Assembly: GCA_035638075.1 (NCBI GenBank)
Contig: DASRAU010000034.1
Span: 248,001-312,000 of the forward strand
DNA length: 64,000 bases
Reading direction: 5' to 3'
From: DASRAU01 sp035638075
GTDB lineage: Bacteria; Acidobacteriota; Polarisedimenticolia; Gp22-AA2
Under the pieces are notes generated by a model that worked only from the letters and a program-made list of their open reading frames with translations, made no database searches and was not told where the DNA came from. Position numbers and translations under genes: made by a program. Of the stretch, positions 31,130-42,142 are shown piece by piece (position 1 is the stretch's first letter; the number at the start of each line of letters is the position of its first letter).

Positions 31130-31977
31130 TCGGGCCTCCGCTGCATAAGAGCAAGAAACCAGCCCTAGAGCCGACTGGGATACCGCAGATTGACCGACTT
31201 GAGAGCTTGGAAACCTGCACTATCAAGGACTATCTAGAGGGAGTCAGCGCTTATGTTCGTAAGGGCTCCACGCTAGCGCCTGGTCCAAAAAAGGCAGCTC
31301 AGATCAGGCTGTCGTCTGCGCTTGCCCATGCGCTTGCCGACGAACTCGCGGTCCGGGTACCTGCGCTCAAAGGGCGCCTCGTTACAAAGGAGCAAAAGGT
31401 GGCTGGCGGTCTCCGCACCGCCAAGGCTGACGTGTCGGAGAGCCATCAACTCGATGGCCTGCGGCTGGCGGTAGAGCTCAAACCAATAAACCTGGCCGTT
31501 GGGAGAGCAATCTGGAACAGATTTGGTGATATTCGGACCTTTGCCGTGAACATCCACCTCAAGTTCCCGTTCGCCGTCGTGGGGGGCGTTCTTGTAGTCC
31601 CAACGTACGAAGAGATCGGGACGAAGGCGGCAAGGAAGGCTGAAGAAGCCGAACAACACGTAATGCTAGAAGGTTCGGAATCAGATAGTGTGGTCACTCT
31701 TTCCGAAGCATCGCTCTCGTATCAAACTGGAGAACCGCTGATTCAGCGGAAATCGACTGTGCATCTCATAGAACGAGCAGTCGAGCGGCTTTTCCGGGCT
31801 GGAGGAAGAAAGAGTGAAGCGGAGGCTGCACACCTTCTAGAAGCTATAGCAGTCGTAGCCTACAATCCCGATACCGCTGAAATTGAGCCCGAGCTGCCGA
31901 AGCCTGGGCTGGGATTACGCTGGGAGGAGTTTCTCGACTCTCTGGCTACTGCATACAGGGCGCGGTTCGAAGACTAG
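31126..31977 (+). CDS. Putative type II restriction endonuclease, unrecognised family
   Basis: A 283-residue protein translationally coupled to the methyltransferase. I do not recognise the family. A possible PD-(D/E)XK core is LDGLRLAVELKPIN (Asp, six residues, then E-L-K; about residues 108-121), followed by LAVGRAIWNRFGDIRTF, which suits the helix after the nuclease strand. The C-terminus reads LGLRWEEFLDSLATAYRARF. Position and the ExK motif make it the nuclease of a restriction-modification pair; the recognition site is unknown. Base composition is clearly lower in GC than core genes. It ends 39 bases before the convergent DUF262 gene. Confidence 0.7.
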   Translation: MIGPPLHKSKKPALEPTGIPQIDRLESLETCTIKDYLEGVSAYVRKGSTLAPGPKKAAQIRLSSALAHALADELAVRVPALKGRLVTKEQKVAGGLRTAKADVSESHQLDGLRLAVELKPINLAVGRAIWNRFGDIRTFAVNIHLKFPFAVVGGVLVVPTYEEIGTKAARKAEEAEQHVMLEGSESDSVVTLSEASLSYQTGEPLIQRKSTVHLIERAVERLFRAGGRKSEAEAAHLLEAIAVVAYNPDTAEIEPELPKPGLGLRWEEFLDSLATAYRARFED

Positions 31978-32016
31978 CATCTAGACCGAGCGTATCCTTC
32001 AGGCCAACGTTCTCTT

Positions 32017-33120
32017 TTATCGCATCACCTTTCCTTTCCCCTTCGGCGAACGGTAGTAGGCAAATGCCTTCTCTAGGAAACCGTGCCGTCTCTTGATAGC
32101 GTAGGATTCTACGGAAGCCTGCGACACATACTTTTGAAATTGCTCAAGAATCAAGCTGTTATCTGGGTTCTGATACTTCGCAAGCAAGCCAAGATTATGT
32201 TTCACCTCGTCAAGAAGTAATCCGTAGAAGGTAGCAAACTGGCCGATGATGCCACTCTGTTTCTTGAGAAACAGGTCCTCAACATATAGGTAGGCAGATA
32301 CCGCTACGGCACGGCTCGAGACCTTCACCGCTTCTGTACCGAAATGCTTGTCCATCAAGTTAAGTACACTGCGTATGCGAACCAGATTCGGGTCGTTGAC
32401 CTCTAGGTCATACTTATCTTTGAAGAAGTCACCCAAATCATCATATCGCGCCCTGACGAACTCACCATCCGCCGCCAGGCTAAAGGAATTGATGCACACT
32501 TGCGCAAGGGTAAATTGTCGCGAAAAACGTTTAAGCGACAGCCTGGTATTGCGAAGGAACGGAGCATTGCTTCCCATCTCGCGATAGACGAAATCTCGAA
32601 TGGTTCCTGTATAAGTCTTCAGCAATTCTCCCGAATTCAATCTAATTCCGAGCTGAAGTCGTCGGAAGATCTCCCTTAGAAGCTGCTCATCGAGGTTCTT
32701 GTAGATTACGAAGGTGAGCTCGTAATCCTCGATCTTCTTGGCGATAGACGGGAACTCAACCTGCAGGCGACCATAGCTATACCGCTCGCCGGCGATGCGG
32801 ACCGTCAGTCCATGTGTGTCGGAGTCCGGTTTAAAAAACGCGAGTAGTGTTGCCATTCTCTGCTTGCCATCGATGCACTCGAAATCGAACGTTTCGTTAT
32901 CCCGCACTTCCACGAGGTAGAGCTTGGGAATGTCGATGTTCTGCATCATGGAGTCGATTAGCATTTCTTGATCTTCACGGCTCCATATCTTCTCCCGCTG
33001 ATAATCGGCGTCGAGATCGATCCGATAGATATAGTCAGCGATGAACTGCTTTGCGGTCAGCGTCTCAAGCGTTCTGGCTGGCCGAGCTTTAAGAGGCGAA
33101 TGTTGTTGTGCTTTTGGCAT
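32017..33120 (-). CDS. DUF262-family (ParB-like fold) protein
   Basis: A 367-residue protein. The DUF262 signature is clear: LDADYQREKIWSREDQEMLI, DSMMQNIDIPKLYLVEV, then FECIDGKQRMATLLAFF (about residues 80-97), where the DGKQR motif corresponds to the nucleotide-handling DGxQR of this fold. The C-terminal half is helical. No C-terminal DUF1524/HNH nuclease is present, unlike GmrSD-type proteins, so any nuclease activity would have to come from the DUF262 fold itself. ATG at 33120 follows GAGG and lies 32 bases inside the SIR2-like gene; the frame extends further upstream but without support. GC is visibly low (about 42-48% in sampled lines). Confidence 0.85.
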   Translation of the reverse strand: MPKAQQHSPLKARPARTLETLTAKQFIADYIYRIDLDADYQREKIWSREDQEMLIDSMMQNIDIPKLYLVEVRDNETFDFECIDGKQRMATLLAFFKPDSDTHGLTVRIAGERYSYGRLQVEFPSIAKKIEDYELTFVIYKNLDEQLLREIFRRLQLGIRLNSGELLKTYTGTIRDFVYREMGSNAPFLRNTRLSLKRFSRQFTLAQVCINSFSLAADGEFVRARYDDLGDFFKDKYDLEVNDPNLVRIRSVLNLMDKHFGTEAVKVSSRAVAVSAYLYVEDLFLKKQSGIIGQFATFYGLLLDEVKHNLGLLAKYQNPDNSLILEQFQKYVSQASVESYAIKRRHGFLEKAFAYYRSPKGKGKVMR

Positions 33121-34180
33121 CGTTGCCGTCCTCGGGAAGCAACTGAGCAAGGGGAGAAAGCCGCAACGCCCGAGATTCTCCGAGCATTCGTAGGCTCTTG
33201 TACTTGAGCCAAGTCCTATATGGATTCCGTGGATCAGGCTCCGGCACGAGGAGGTTCTCTAGTTCGCTAAGCGTGCGGATACCTGGGAAAAAACCATAGG
33301 TTGTGCGAATGAGTTGACCAGCAGATGGCTTGTCGATGACTTGGATCTCGAATGCCTTGCTGCGTTCAAGGTGCGCCTTGAAGAGAAGGTCTGTGAGATG
33401 CGCGTCGTTGTGACTAAGCGAACAGCCTACGAGTCTCAGGATATCGCAGTCGACGAGGATCTGCAGAGCACGCGTCCAGATGAAGCCGTAGGGAGCGTGG
33501 AGATATGTCTTGTGCGAGCCCATCGGAATTATGTCGATCTCACGTCTTCGGCCCTGGATCCTTAGGTTCTTCCAAGTGAAGGAGCCGTGCAACTTAAGAA
33601 GTGGAATGTTGCGCGAGGACGGTGCTGCGTCGCTAAGCGAAAAACAGTAGTTAGGCTCACCATAGAACTTGCGATAGGCACTGTCGAGCACGCCGTCATA
33701 GTTCAGAGAAATGAACCCAATTACTTGTTCGACAGAACGAACGCGTGGGTGCCGGTGAAGTCGAAGTAATGCCCGATGAAGGTAGAATCGCTTTGTCCGT
33801 GAAGGAGTCAGAATTGCCCGGATGTCTAGGCTGACGAGCGTTCGAAGGAGCTCGGTTTTTGCGGCCCACTCCTGAACTTTGCTGCTCTCAAGTAAGCCGA
33901 TGAGTAGCTCGATGTTCAGCGATCCGGCAGTTGCGGATACGGTCTCGAGATGCCTGAGGTAATTGGGGTTGGAACGAGCGCGCGCGATTACGCGTGATGA
34001 AACGTTCCCGAGCAGGAGCCCATCAGTCTCGGGACTAAGATCAGGCAGGAGCGCTGCTAGCTCGGCGTGTGTTGCGCCAGCGCCAAAGAGGTACACAATC
34101 TTCTTGGTGCTGTCCTTTGACTTGGGCAACGACGAGGATGCTCCAGCGTTGCGCACCGAATCCGATGACCGAGCAGGCAT
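33089..34180 (-). CDS. SIR2-like domain protein
   Basis: A protein of about 363 residues with a SIR2-type NAD-binding fold: IVYLFGAGATHAEL (dinucleotide loop, about residue 25), GFISLNYDGVLDSAY (the Asn-Tyr-Asp that replaces the TQN-x-D of sirtuins), LLKLHGSFTWKN (catalytic-type His, about 200) and ILRLVGCSLSHNDAHLTDLL. This SIR2_2-like subgroup is known in several defence systems as an NADase that depletes NAD on phage infection. ATG at 34180 follows GAGAGG, though close; a TTG at 34198 is the alternative. It lies 26-44 bases downstream of uvrA on the same strand and overlaps the DUF262 gene by 32 bases. Confidence 0.85.
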   Translation of the reverse strand: MPARSSDSVRNAGASSSLPKSKDSTKKIVYLFGAGATHAELAALLPDLSPETDGLLLGNVSSRVIARARSNPNYLRHLETVSATAGSLNIELLIGLLESSKVQEWAAKTELLRTLVSLDIRAILTPSRTKRFYLHRALLRLHRHPRVRSVEQVIGFISLNYDGVLDSAYRKFYGEPNYCFSLSDAAPSSRNIPLLKLHGSFTWKNLRIQGRRREIDIIPMGSHKTYLHAPYGFIWTRALQILVDCDILRLVGCSLSHNDAHLTDLLFKAHLERSKAFEIQVIDKPSAGQLIRTTYGFFPGIRTLSELENLLVPEPDPRNPYRTWLKYKSLRMLGESRALRLSPLAQLLPEDGNDAKSTTTFAS

Positions 34181-34224
34181 GATCCTCTCGATGTGCAATG
34201 CATGTCAATGGTTTCTGCGAGTGG

Positions 34225-37125
<2,901 letters not shown>

Positions 37126-37227
37126 GGTTTTTCGGTGCGGAACCTCCGTGCCTGCGGGAAAAGGAAGGGGTGGATGTTAAGAGAAAGAGGGGGCCGAGTC
37201 AAACAGCGGATCGCGGGCGTTTCCTGG

Positions 37228-37256
37228 TTGACGCAGAGACGCTCCGGGCGTACGGT
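37228..37256 (+). promoter_or_regulatory. Candidate promoter of the VOC gene and downstream operon
   Basis: TTGACG at 37228-37233, a 17-base spacer and TACGGT at 37251-37256 form a weak but correctly spaced promoter about 25 bases before the ATG of the VOC gene. It could also drive the six overlapping genes that follow nine bases after the VOC gene. Confidence 0.4.
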
Positions 37257-37279
37257 TCCGGACAACGCCGACAATCCCG

Positions 37280-37663
37280 ATGAGCAAACCCTTGACCTCC
37301 ATCGCGCCACCGGTGCCGGAGCTTCCCGTCGCCGATGTCGAGCGCGCGCAGCGGCACTATCGGGATGCCCTCGGCTTCCAGATCGGCTGGCTCACTCCGG
37401 ACAAGGAGATCGGCGCCGTGTCACGCGGAGATGCGGCGATCTTTCTCCGGAAGCGGACGCCCCCGTTCGAGCCGGCGGTTCACTGGGTGTTCGCCCGGGA
37501 CGTCGATGCGACGTACCACGAGCTGAAAGGTCTCGGCGCGACCATCGTCGAGCCCATCGAGAACAAGCCCTGGGGAATGCGCCAGTTCACGGTCGAAGAC
37601 CTCGACGGCAATCGCTTCTATTTCCACCACGACCTGCCACAGACAAAGGGCGGACCACCTTAG
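37280..37663 (+). CDS. VOC-family (glyoxalase/bleomycin-resistance-like) protein
   Basis: A 127-residue single VOC unit: LPVADVERAQRHYRDALGFQ at the N-terminus and WGMRQFTVEDLDGNRFYFHH at the C-terminus, the latter with the usual metal or ligand position near DLDGN. The closest resemblance is to bleomycin-resistance-type proteins that bind or seal away small molecules; no substrate can be named. It precedes the CocE-type hydrolase by nine bases and is probably the first gene of the transcript. Confidence 0.85.
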   Translation: MSKPLTSIAPPVPELPVADVERAQRHYRDALGFQIGWLTPDKEIGAVSRGDAAIFLRKRTPPFEPAVHWVFARDVDATYHELKGLGATIVEPIENKPWGMRQFTVEDLDGNRFYFHHDLPQTKGGPP

Positions 37664-37672
37664 AATCGGTTC

Positions 37673-39607
37673 GTGCTCCGCCGCTCCCTCGTCCTGCTGG
37701 CGCTCGTCGTGGTGTCAGTCCCCCTCGTGGCGATCGTGCTCGCCGGCATCCTCATCACCCTGCCGGGCGAGCGGCGCACGCCCTCGGGGCTGCGGCGGAA
37801 CCAGGCGCTCTACGTCACCACGCACGATGGAACGCGCATCGCGGTCGATGTCTGGCTGCCCGAGGATTACCAGGGCGGGCGCATCCCGGCGATCCTGCGG
37901 GCGACGCGCTACGGCCGCGCGAAGCGAATCCAGCCGCTCGGACGACTGCTCTGGAAGCTGGGCTACCTAAAGGACGAGGGGATCAACCGCAGCTTCGGGC
38001 CGACGCTCGGGGTGCCGGCCCTGAACCGCCACGGCTACGCGGTCGTGGTCGCGGACGGGCGGGGAAGCGGGGCCTCGTTCGGCAGCCGCAGAGCGGAATG
38101 TGCGCCGGAAGAAATCGAAGACTACGGCGAGGTGCTCGACTGGATCGTCCGGCAGCCGTGGTCGAACGGGCGGGTCGGCGCGTGGGGGATCTCCCAGGAC
38201 GCCCTGAACATCGAGATGGTCGCTTCACTCGGCAGGCCGGCGCTGCGCGCGGTCGCGACGCTGTACACGACGCTCGACAGCCAGTTCACGACGGCCGGGT
38301 TCGGCGGCCTCTACAACCGCGAGAACGTCCGGCGCTGGGCCGATCACAACCGCATCGTCGACGCCAACGAACCTGCCTGCCCTCCCGGGATGAACTCGTG
38401 CCGGTTCATGGCCCGTCACGTCTTCGCCGGCGCCAAGCCGGTGGACGGCCCGGAGGGATCGGCGCTCCTCGACGAGGCGGTGGCCGCCCGCAAGAACTAC
38501 GACGTTTTCGAGTCGTGGGGCACGCTCCTGTACCGCGGGGACCCGCTCGGCCGCTCGGGCCTGTCGATGGACCAGATCATGCCGTACGGCGCGCGCGCGG
38601 CGATCGAGGCGAGCGGCGTGCCGTTCTTCTCCATGTACGGATGGCTCGACGCCGGGCTGGCGATGAGCGGGCTCATCCACGACACCAACTTCAGCAATCC
38701 CCAGGAGGTCTACATCGGGCCGTACTCGCACGCCGGCCTCTTCGACGCCGACCCGTTCAACCCGGCGGAGGCGCCGGCGCAGCCCGACCACGAAGGCCAG
38801 ATGGAGATGGTGGCGGATTTCTTCGACCGTCACCTCAAAGGGGATGAGGCGCCGCCCGAGCGGCTGGTGCACTACTACACCCTCGGCGCCGGGACGTGGC
38901 GCACGACGCCGGTCTGGCCGCCGGAAGGGCCGAAGCCGGTGGTCTACGAGTTCGGCGAGCAGGGGACGGCCCGTGTGCCACAGACCGGCCCGCTCGGAGA
39001 GAGCGGCGCCGACTCGATGGAGGTCGACTTCTCCGCGGGGTCGGGCCCATGGTCGCGTTATCGTTCCATCGTGCAGGCGACCGACATCGTCTATCCGGAC
39101 CGGGCCGCCGCCACGGCACGGCTGCTCCACTACGATACGGAGCCGATGACCGCCGACATGGAGCTGACCGGCAGCCCGGTGGCGACCCTCTTCGTCTCGA
39201 GCACGCGGGAGGACTGCGCCTTTTTCGTCTACATCGATGACGTGGCGCCCGACGGCAAGGTCACCTACCTGACGGAAGGGGTGCTGCGGGGCCTCTTCCA
39301 CAAGACCTCGTCCCGACCGGGACCGTACCGCACTCTCGCGGTGCCGCGCGCCTACTGGAAAGAGGACGCGGAGCCGATGGAGCCCGGCCACGTTTACCGG
39401 ATGGAGATCGAGGCGTTCCCGGTCTCGGCGCTGGTGCGCCAGGGGCACCGGTTGCGCTTCTCGCTCTCTGGGGCCGACAGCGATGCGTTTCCGCGCGTTC
39501 CCGAGACGGGGCCGGCGCCGCGCGTCACGGTGCACCGCTCCGGCGCGGCGCGCTCGAGCGTGACGGTGCCGCTCGCGCCCTTCACCGCGCCCGCGAGACC
39601 CTCATGA
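37673..39607 (+). CDS. CocE/NonD-family hydrolase, membrane-anchored or exported
   Basis: A 644-residue alpha/beta hydrolase of the X-Pro dipeptidyl-peptidase/CocE class. An N-terminal hydrophobic helix (LVLLALVVVSVPLVAIVLAG) suggests export or anchoring. The catalytic domain opens ALYVTTHDGTRIAVDVWLPE; the nucleophile region is VGAWGISQDALNIEM, the acid-His part IGPYSHAGLFDADPF, and the C-terminal jelly-roll begins near ELTGSPVATLFVSS. The nucleophile elbow departs from the usual G-x-S-Y-x-G: here Tyr is Gln and the last Gly is Ala. It probably cleaves an ester or amide. GTG start at 37673; the stop overlaps the next ATG (ATGA). Confidence 0.88.
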   Translation: MLRRSLVLLALVVVSVPLVAIVLAGILITLPGERRTPSGLRRNQALYVTTHDGTRIAVDVWLPEDYQGGRIPAILRATRYGRAKRIQPLGRLLWKLGYLKDEGINRSFGPTLGVPALNRHGYAVVVADGRGSGASFGSRRAECAPEEIEDYGEVLDWIVRQPWSNGRVGAWGISQDALNIEMVASLGRPALRAVATLYTTLDSQFTTAGFGGLYNRENVRRWADHNRIVDANEPACPPGMNSCRFMARHVFAGAKPVDGPEGSALLDEAVAARKNYDVFESWGTLLYRGDPLGRSGLSMDQIMPYGARAAIEASGVPFFSMYGWLDAGLAMSGLIHDTNFSNPQEVYIGPYSHAGLFDADPFNPAEAPAQPDHEGQMEMVADFFDRHLKGDEAPPERLVHYYTLGAGTWRTTPVWPPEGPKPVVYEFGEQGTARVPQTGPLGESGADSMEVDFSAGSGPWSRYRSIVQATDIVYPDRAAATARLLHYDTEPMTADMELTGSPVATLFVSSTREDCAFFVYIDDVAPDGKVTYLTEGVLRGLFHKTSSRPGPYRTLAVPRAYWKEDAEPMEPGHVYRMEIEAFPVSALVRQGHRLRFSLSGADSDAFPRVPETGPAPRVTVHRSGAARSSVTVPLAPFTAPARPS

Positions 39608-40050
39608 AAGAGGTCCCCTGCCGGGCGGCCGTCGAGCAGCTCGTGGCGGAGCTCTTCTGGAAGATCGATCGGCGCGACTTCGCCTGCATTCCCGACCTGT
39701 TCACCGAAGACGGCCGGCTGATCATCCCGAACCTGGCCGACGGCATGAAGACCACCATCACGGCGGCGGGACGCGATGCTCTGGCGAAGCAGTGGGCGGG
39801 CCGTCCCCTCGACCTCGTCTCGCGCCACGTCTTCACCAACCTCCACGTGCACCAGACCTCGGAGACCGAAGCGGAGGGACGGTGCATCGGTCTCGGCTTC
39901 CGGCACCAGGGACCCGGTCTGGGACTGCCGGAACCGGTCATCGTGAACGACCAGGACGATCTGTACGAGCGGGGCGCGGACGGCCTCTGGCGTTTCAAAG
40001 AGAAGCGCATCACCGTGACTTTCATCGCGCCGGAGCTGCTCGGCCGGTGA
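39604..40050 (+). CDS. SnoaL/NTF2-like protein
   Basis: A 148-residue protein of the cone-shaped NTF2 fold: VEQLVAELFWKIDRRDFACI, PDLFTEDGRLIIPNLADG, then VSRHVFTNLHVHQTSETEAE and LWRFKEKRITVTFI. Members include hydratases, isomerases and ligand-binding scaffolds; none can be singled out. The starting ATG overlaps the end of the hydrolase gene, and its TGA overlaps the GTG of the next gene, so it is embedded in a tightly coupled operon. Confidence 0.85.
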   Translation: MKEVPCRAAVEQLVAELFWKIDRRDFACIPDLFTEDGRLIIPNLADGMKTTITAAGRDALAKQWAGRPLDLVSRHVFTNLHVHQTSETEAEGRCIGLGFRHQGPGLGLPEPVIVNDQDDLYERGADGLWRFKEKRITVTFIAPELLGR

Positions 40051-41042
40051 AGCTGGTCTCGTACACGCCCCGCGGTCCGAAGCGAATCGGAGGATCCTCC
40101 CGTGGCCGCCGGCCCTGGACGCTCGGGGCGCTGACCGGGGACGGGACCTCCATCGTGCCTTTGAAGCGCTCGGTCGAGGCGCTGACGGGCGCGAGCCCGG
40201 CCGGATTCGGCTCGATGCTCGCGCTGGTGCGGGCCGGCGGCGCGGCGCTCGAAACGGCGCGGGAGGCCCTGGAGTTCGCCCGGGCGGAAGGGGGAACGTT
40301 CCTCGTCCCTCTCGACACGGTCGTCCTCGGGCCGCCGCTCCCGGACCCGGTGGCGCTGCGTTGCTGCTCGGTGTTCACCGGGCACCACCGCAACTGCGCC
40401 CGCACACTGCGCAAATGGCGAACCGGCGAGACGGCGGGAGAGGTCACCATCCCCGAGGTCTTCTTCCAGATCCCCGGGTACTACAAGGGCAACCATCTGA
40501 ATCTCATCGGCCCCGAGGAGCCCATCACCTTTCCGGCCGGAGCGACGCACCTCGATTTCGAGCTGGAGCTGGCCGCGGTGATCGGGGGTGCGGGGCGGGA
40601 CATCCCGCGAGGCGACGCCACGCGGCACATCTTCGGCTGGTCGATCTTCAACGATGCTTCGGCGCGCCATCCGCAGCTCGAGGAGATGGCCCTCGGCACG
40701 GGACCCAACAAGAGCAAGGACTTCGACGGCGGGAACGTCCTCGGCCCGTGCCTCGTCACGTCCGATGACTTCGACCCGCGCGCCGCGGCCGGCATCGCCC
40801 GGGTGAACGGCGTCGAGTGGGGGCGCGGAGAGGCCGCGGACATGGCCCATGACTGGGGGGCCATTCTCGAATACCGCAGCCGCTCGGAGAGGCTCCATCC
40901 GGGGGAGGTCATCGCCTCCGGATGCTTCACGAACTGCAGCGGCGTCGAGCACGACCGCTTCGTCGAGCCCGGAGACGTCGTGGAGCTCGAGATTCCGGGA
41001 ATCGGGATCCTCAGGAATTCCATCGCGCAGGCGGCCGAATGA
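40047..41042 (+). CDS. Fumarylacetoacetate hydrolase (FAH) family protein
   Basis: A 331-residue FAH-family enzyme. The metal site is visible: LDFELELAAVIGGAGRDI provides the Glu pair and IFGWSIFNDASARHPQ the Asp. DFDGGNVLGPCLVT and PGDVVELEIPGIGILRNSI complete the C-terminal domain. These enzymes hydrolyse, hydrate or decarboxylate 2-oxo or acylpyruvate acids. In this operon it may act after the FMN dehydrogenase has made an oxo acid, which is inference. Starts with GTG within GTGA and ends in ATGA. Confidence 0.9.
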   Translation: MKLVSYTPRGPKRIGGSSRGRRPWTLGALTGDGTSIVPLKRSVEALTGASPAGFGSMLALVRAGGAALETAREALEFARAEGGTFLVPLDTVVLGPPLPDPVALRCCSVFTGHHRNCARTLRKWRTGETAGEVTIPEVFFQIPGYYKGNHLNLIGPEEPITFPAGATHLDFELELAAVIGGAGRDIPRGDATRHIFGWSIFNDASARHPQLEEMALGTGPNKSKDFDGGNVLGPCLVTSDDFDPRAAAGIARVNGVEWGRGEAADMAHDWGAILEYRSRSERLHPGEVIASGCFTNCSGVEHDRFVEPGDVVELEIPGIGILRNSIAQAAE

Positions 41043-42142
41043 CCCGCCTGGAACGTCTGTACACCATCGAGGACCTGCGGCTCGCCGCGGCCCGTCGCCT
41101 GCCGCGCGCGGTGTTCGACACCATCGACGGCGGCGCCGGGGACGAAGCCGCGGTCGTGCGCAACCTCGAGGCCCTGCGCGCCATGACGCTCGTGCCGCGT
41201 GTGCTGACCGACGTCTCGACGGTCGACACCGGGGCGATGGTGCTCGGCGGCAGGATCGCCTTCCCGCTCCTGCTGGCGCCGGTCGGCTTCAGCGGCCTGT
41301 ATTTTCCGAACGCGGAGCGGTGCACCGCGGCAGCCGCGGAGGGGACCATCCACGTGCTTTCCGTCTTTTCCACCGTCTCGCTGGAGGAGGTGGCGGCGTC
41401 GGCGCCGGGGCGTCGCTGGTTCCAGCTCTACCCGTTCGGTTCGCGCGACATCATGAGAGACCTGATCGGGCGGGCCCGGCGGTACGGGTACGAGGCGCTC
41501 TGCGTCACGGTGGACGTTCCGGTCATCGGTGGCCGGAACCGCGATCTGCGCAGCGGCCTGCGCTCCACCGGAGCGACCCTGCCGTTTCTCCTGTCGGCTG
41601 CGGCGCATCCGGGTTGGTCGCTGCCGTATCTCATGGGGCACCGGCCGCGGTTCAAGACGCTCGAGCCGTACCTGCCCGAGAACGCGCACCGATGGCTGCC
41701 GCTGCGGGCTCCCGACCTGAACCCGGCGTTCGGGTGGAGCGATCTCGAGTGGGTGGTGCGGGAGTGGCAGGGGCCGGTGATCGTGAAGGGCATCCTCCAC
41801 GCGGACGACGCCGAGCGGGCCCTGCAGGCGGGGGCCGCGGCCATCGTCGTCTCGAACCACGGCGGCCGCCAGTTCGAGCCGGCGCCGTCGGCGCTCACCG
41901 TCCTGCCGGGGATTCGCGAGCGGCTCGGCGACGATGCGGAGGTCTACGCCGACGGCGGCGTGCGCACCGGGGCCGACATCCTCAAGTACATGGCCGCGGG
42001 AGCCAATGCCGTGCTGGCCGGCCGCGCCTTCGTGTACGGGTTGAGCATCGCGGGGGAGGCGGGCGTCCGCAGGGCGCTGGGCATCCTCCGGAGCGAGCTC
42101 GAAACGGCGATGCGGCTCGCCGGAATCACCGCGTTCCCATGA
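41039..42142 (+). CDS. FMN-dependent alpha-hydroxy acid dehydrogenase/oxidase
   Basis: A 367-residue enzyme of the lactate/glycolate/mandelate oxidase family. Landmarks: FPLLLAPVGFSGLYFPNAER, RRWFQLYPFGSRDIM, VTVDVPVIGGRNRDLRSG, the FMN Lys in GPVIVKGILHADDAERAL, catalytic His and Arg in AIVVSNHGGRQFEPAPSALT, and phosphate-binding EVYADGGVRTGADILKYMAA with GRAFVYG. After SNHGGRQ the usual LDGAP is replaced by FEPAP, so substrate preference may be unusual. It oxidises a 2-hydroxy acid to the 2-oxo acid. Four-base overlaps at both ends. Confidence 0.92.
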   Translation: MTRLERLYTIEDLRLAAARRLPRAVFDTIDGGAGDEAAVVRNLEALRAMTLVPRVLTDVSTVDTGAMVLGGRIAFPLLLAPVGFSGLYFPNAERCTAAAAEGTIHVLSVFSTVSLEEVAASAPGRRWFQLYPFGSRDIMRDLIGRARRYGYEALCVTVDVPVIGGRNRDLRSGLRSTGATLPFLLSAAAHPGWSLPYLMGHRPRFKTLEPYLPENAHRWLPLRAPDLNPAFGWSDLEWVVREWQGPVIVKGILHADDAERALQAGAAAIVVSNHGGRQFEPAPSALTVLPGIRERLGDDAEVYADGGVRTGADILKYMAAGANAVLAGRAFVYGLSIAGEAGVRRALGILRSELETAMRLAGITAFP

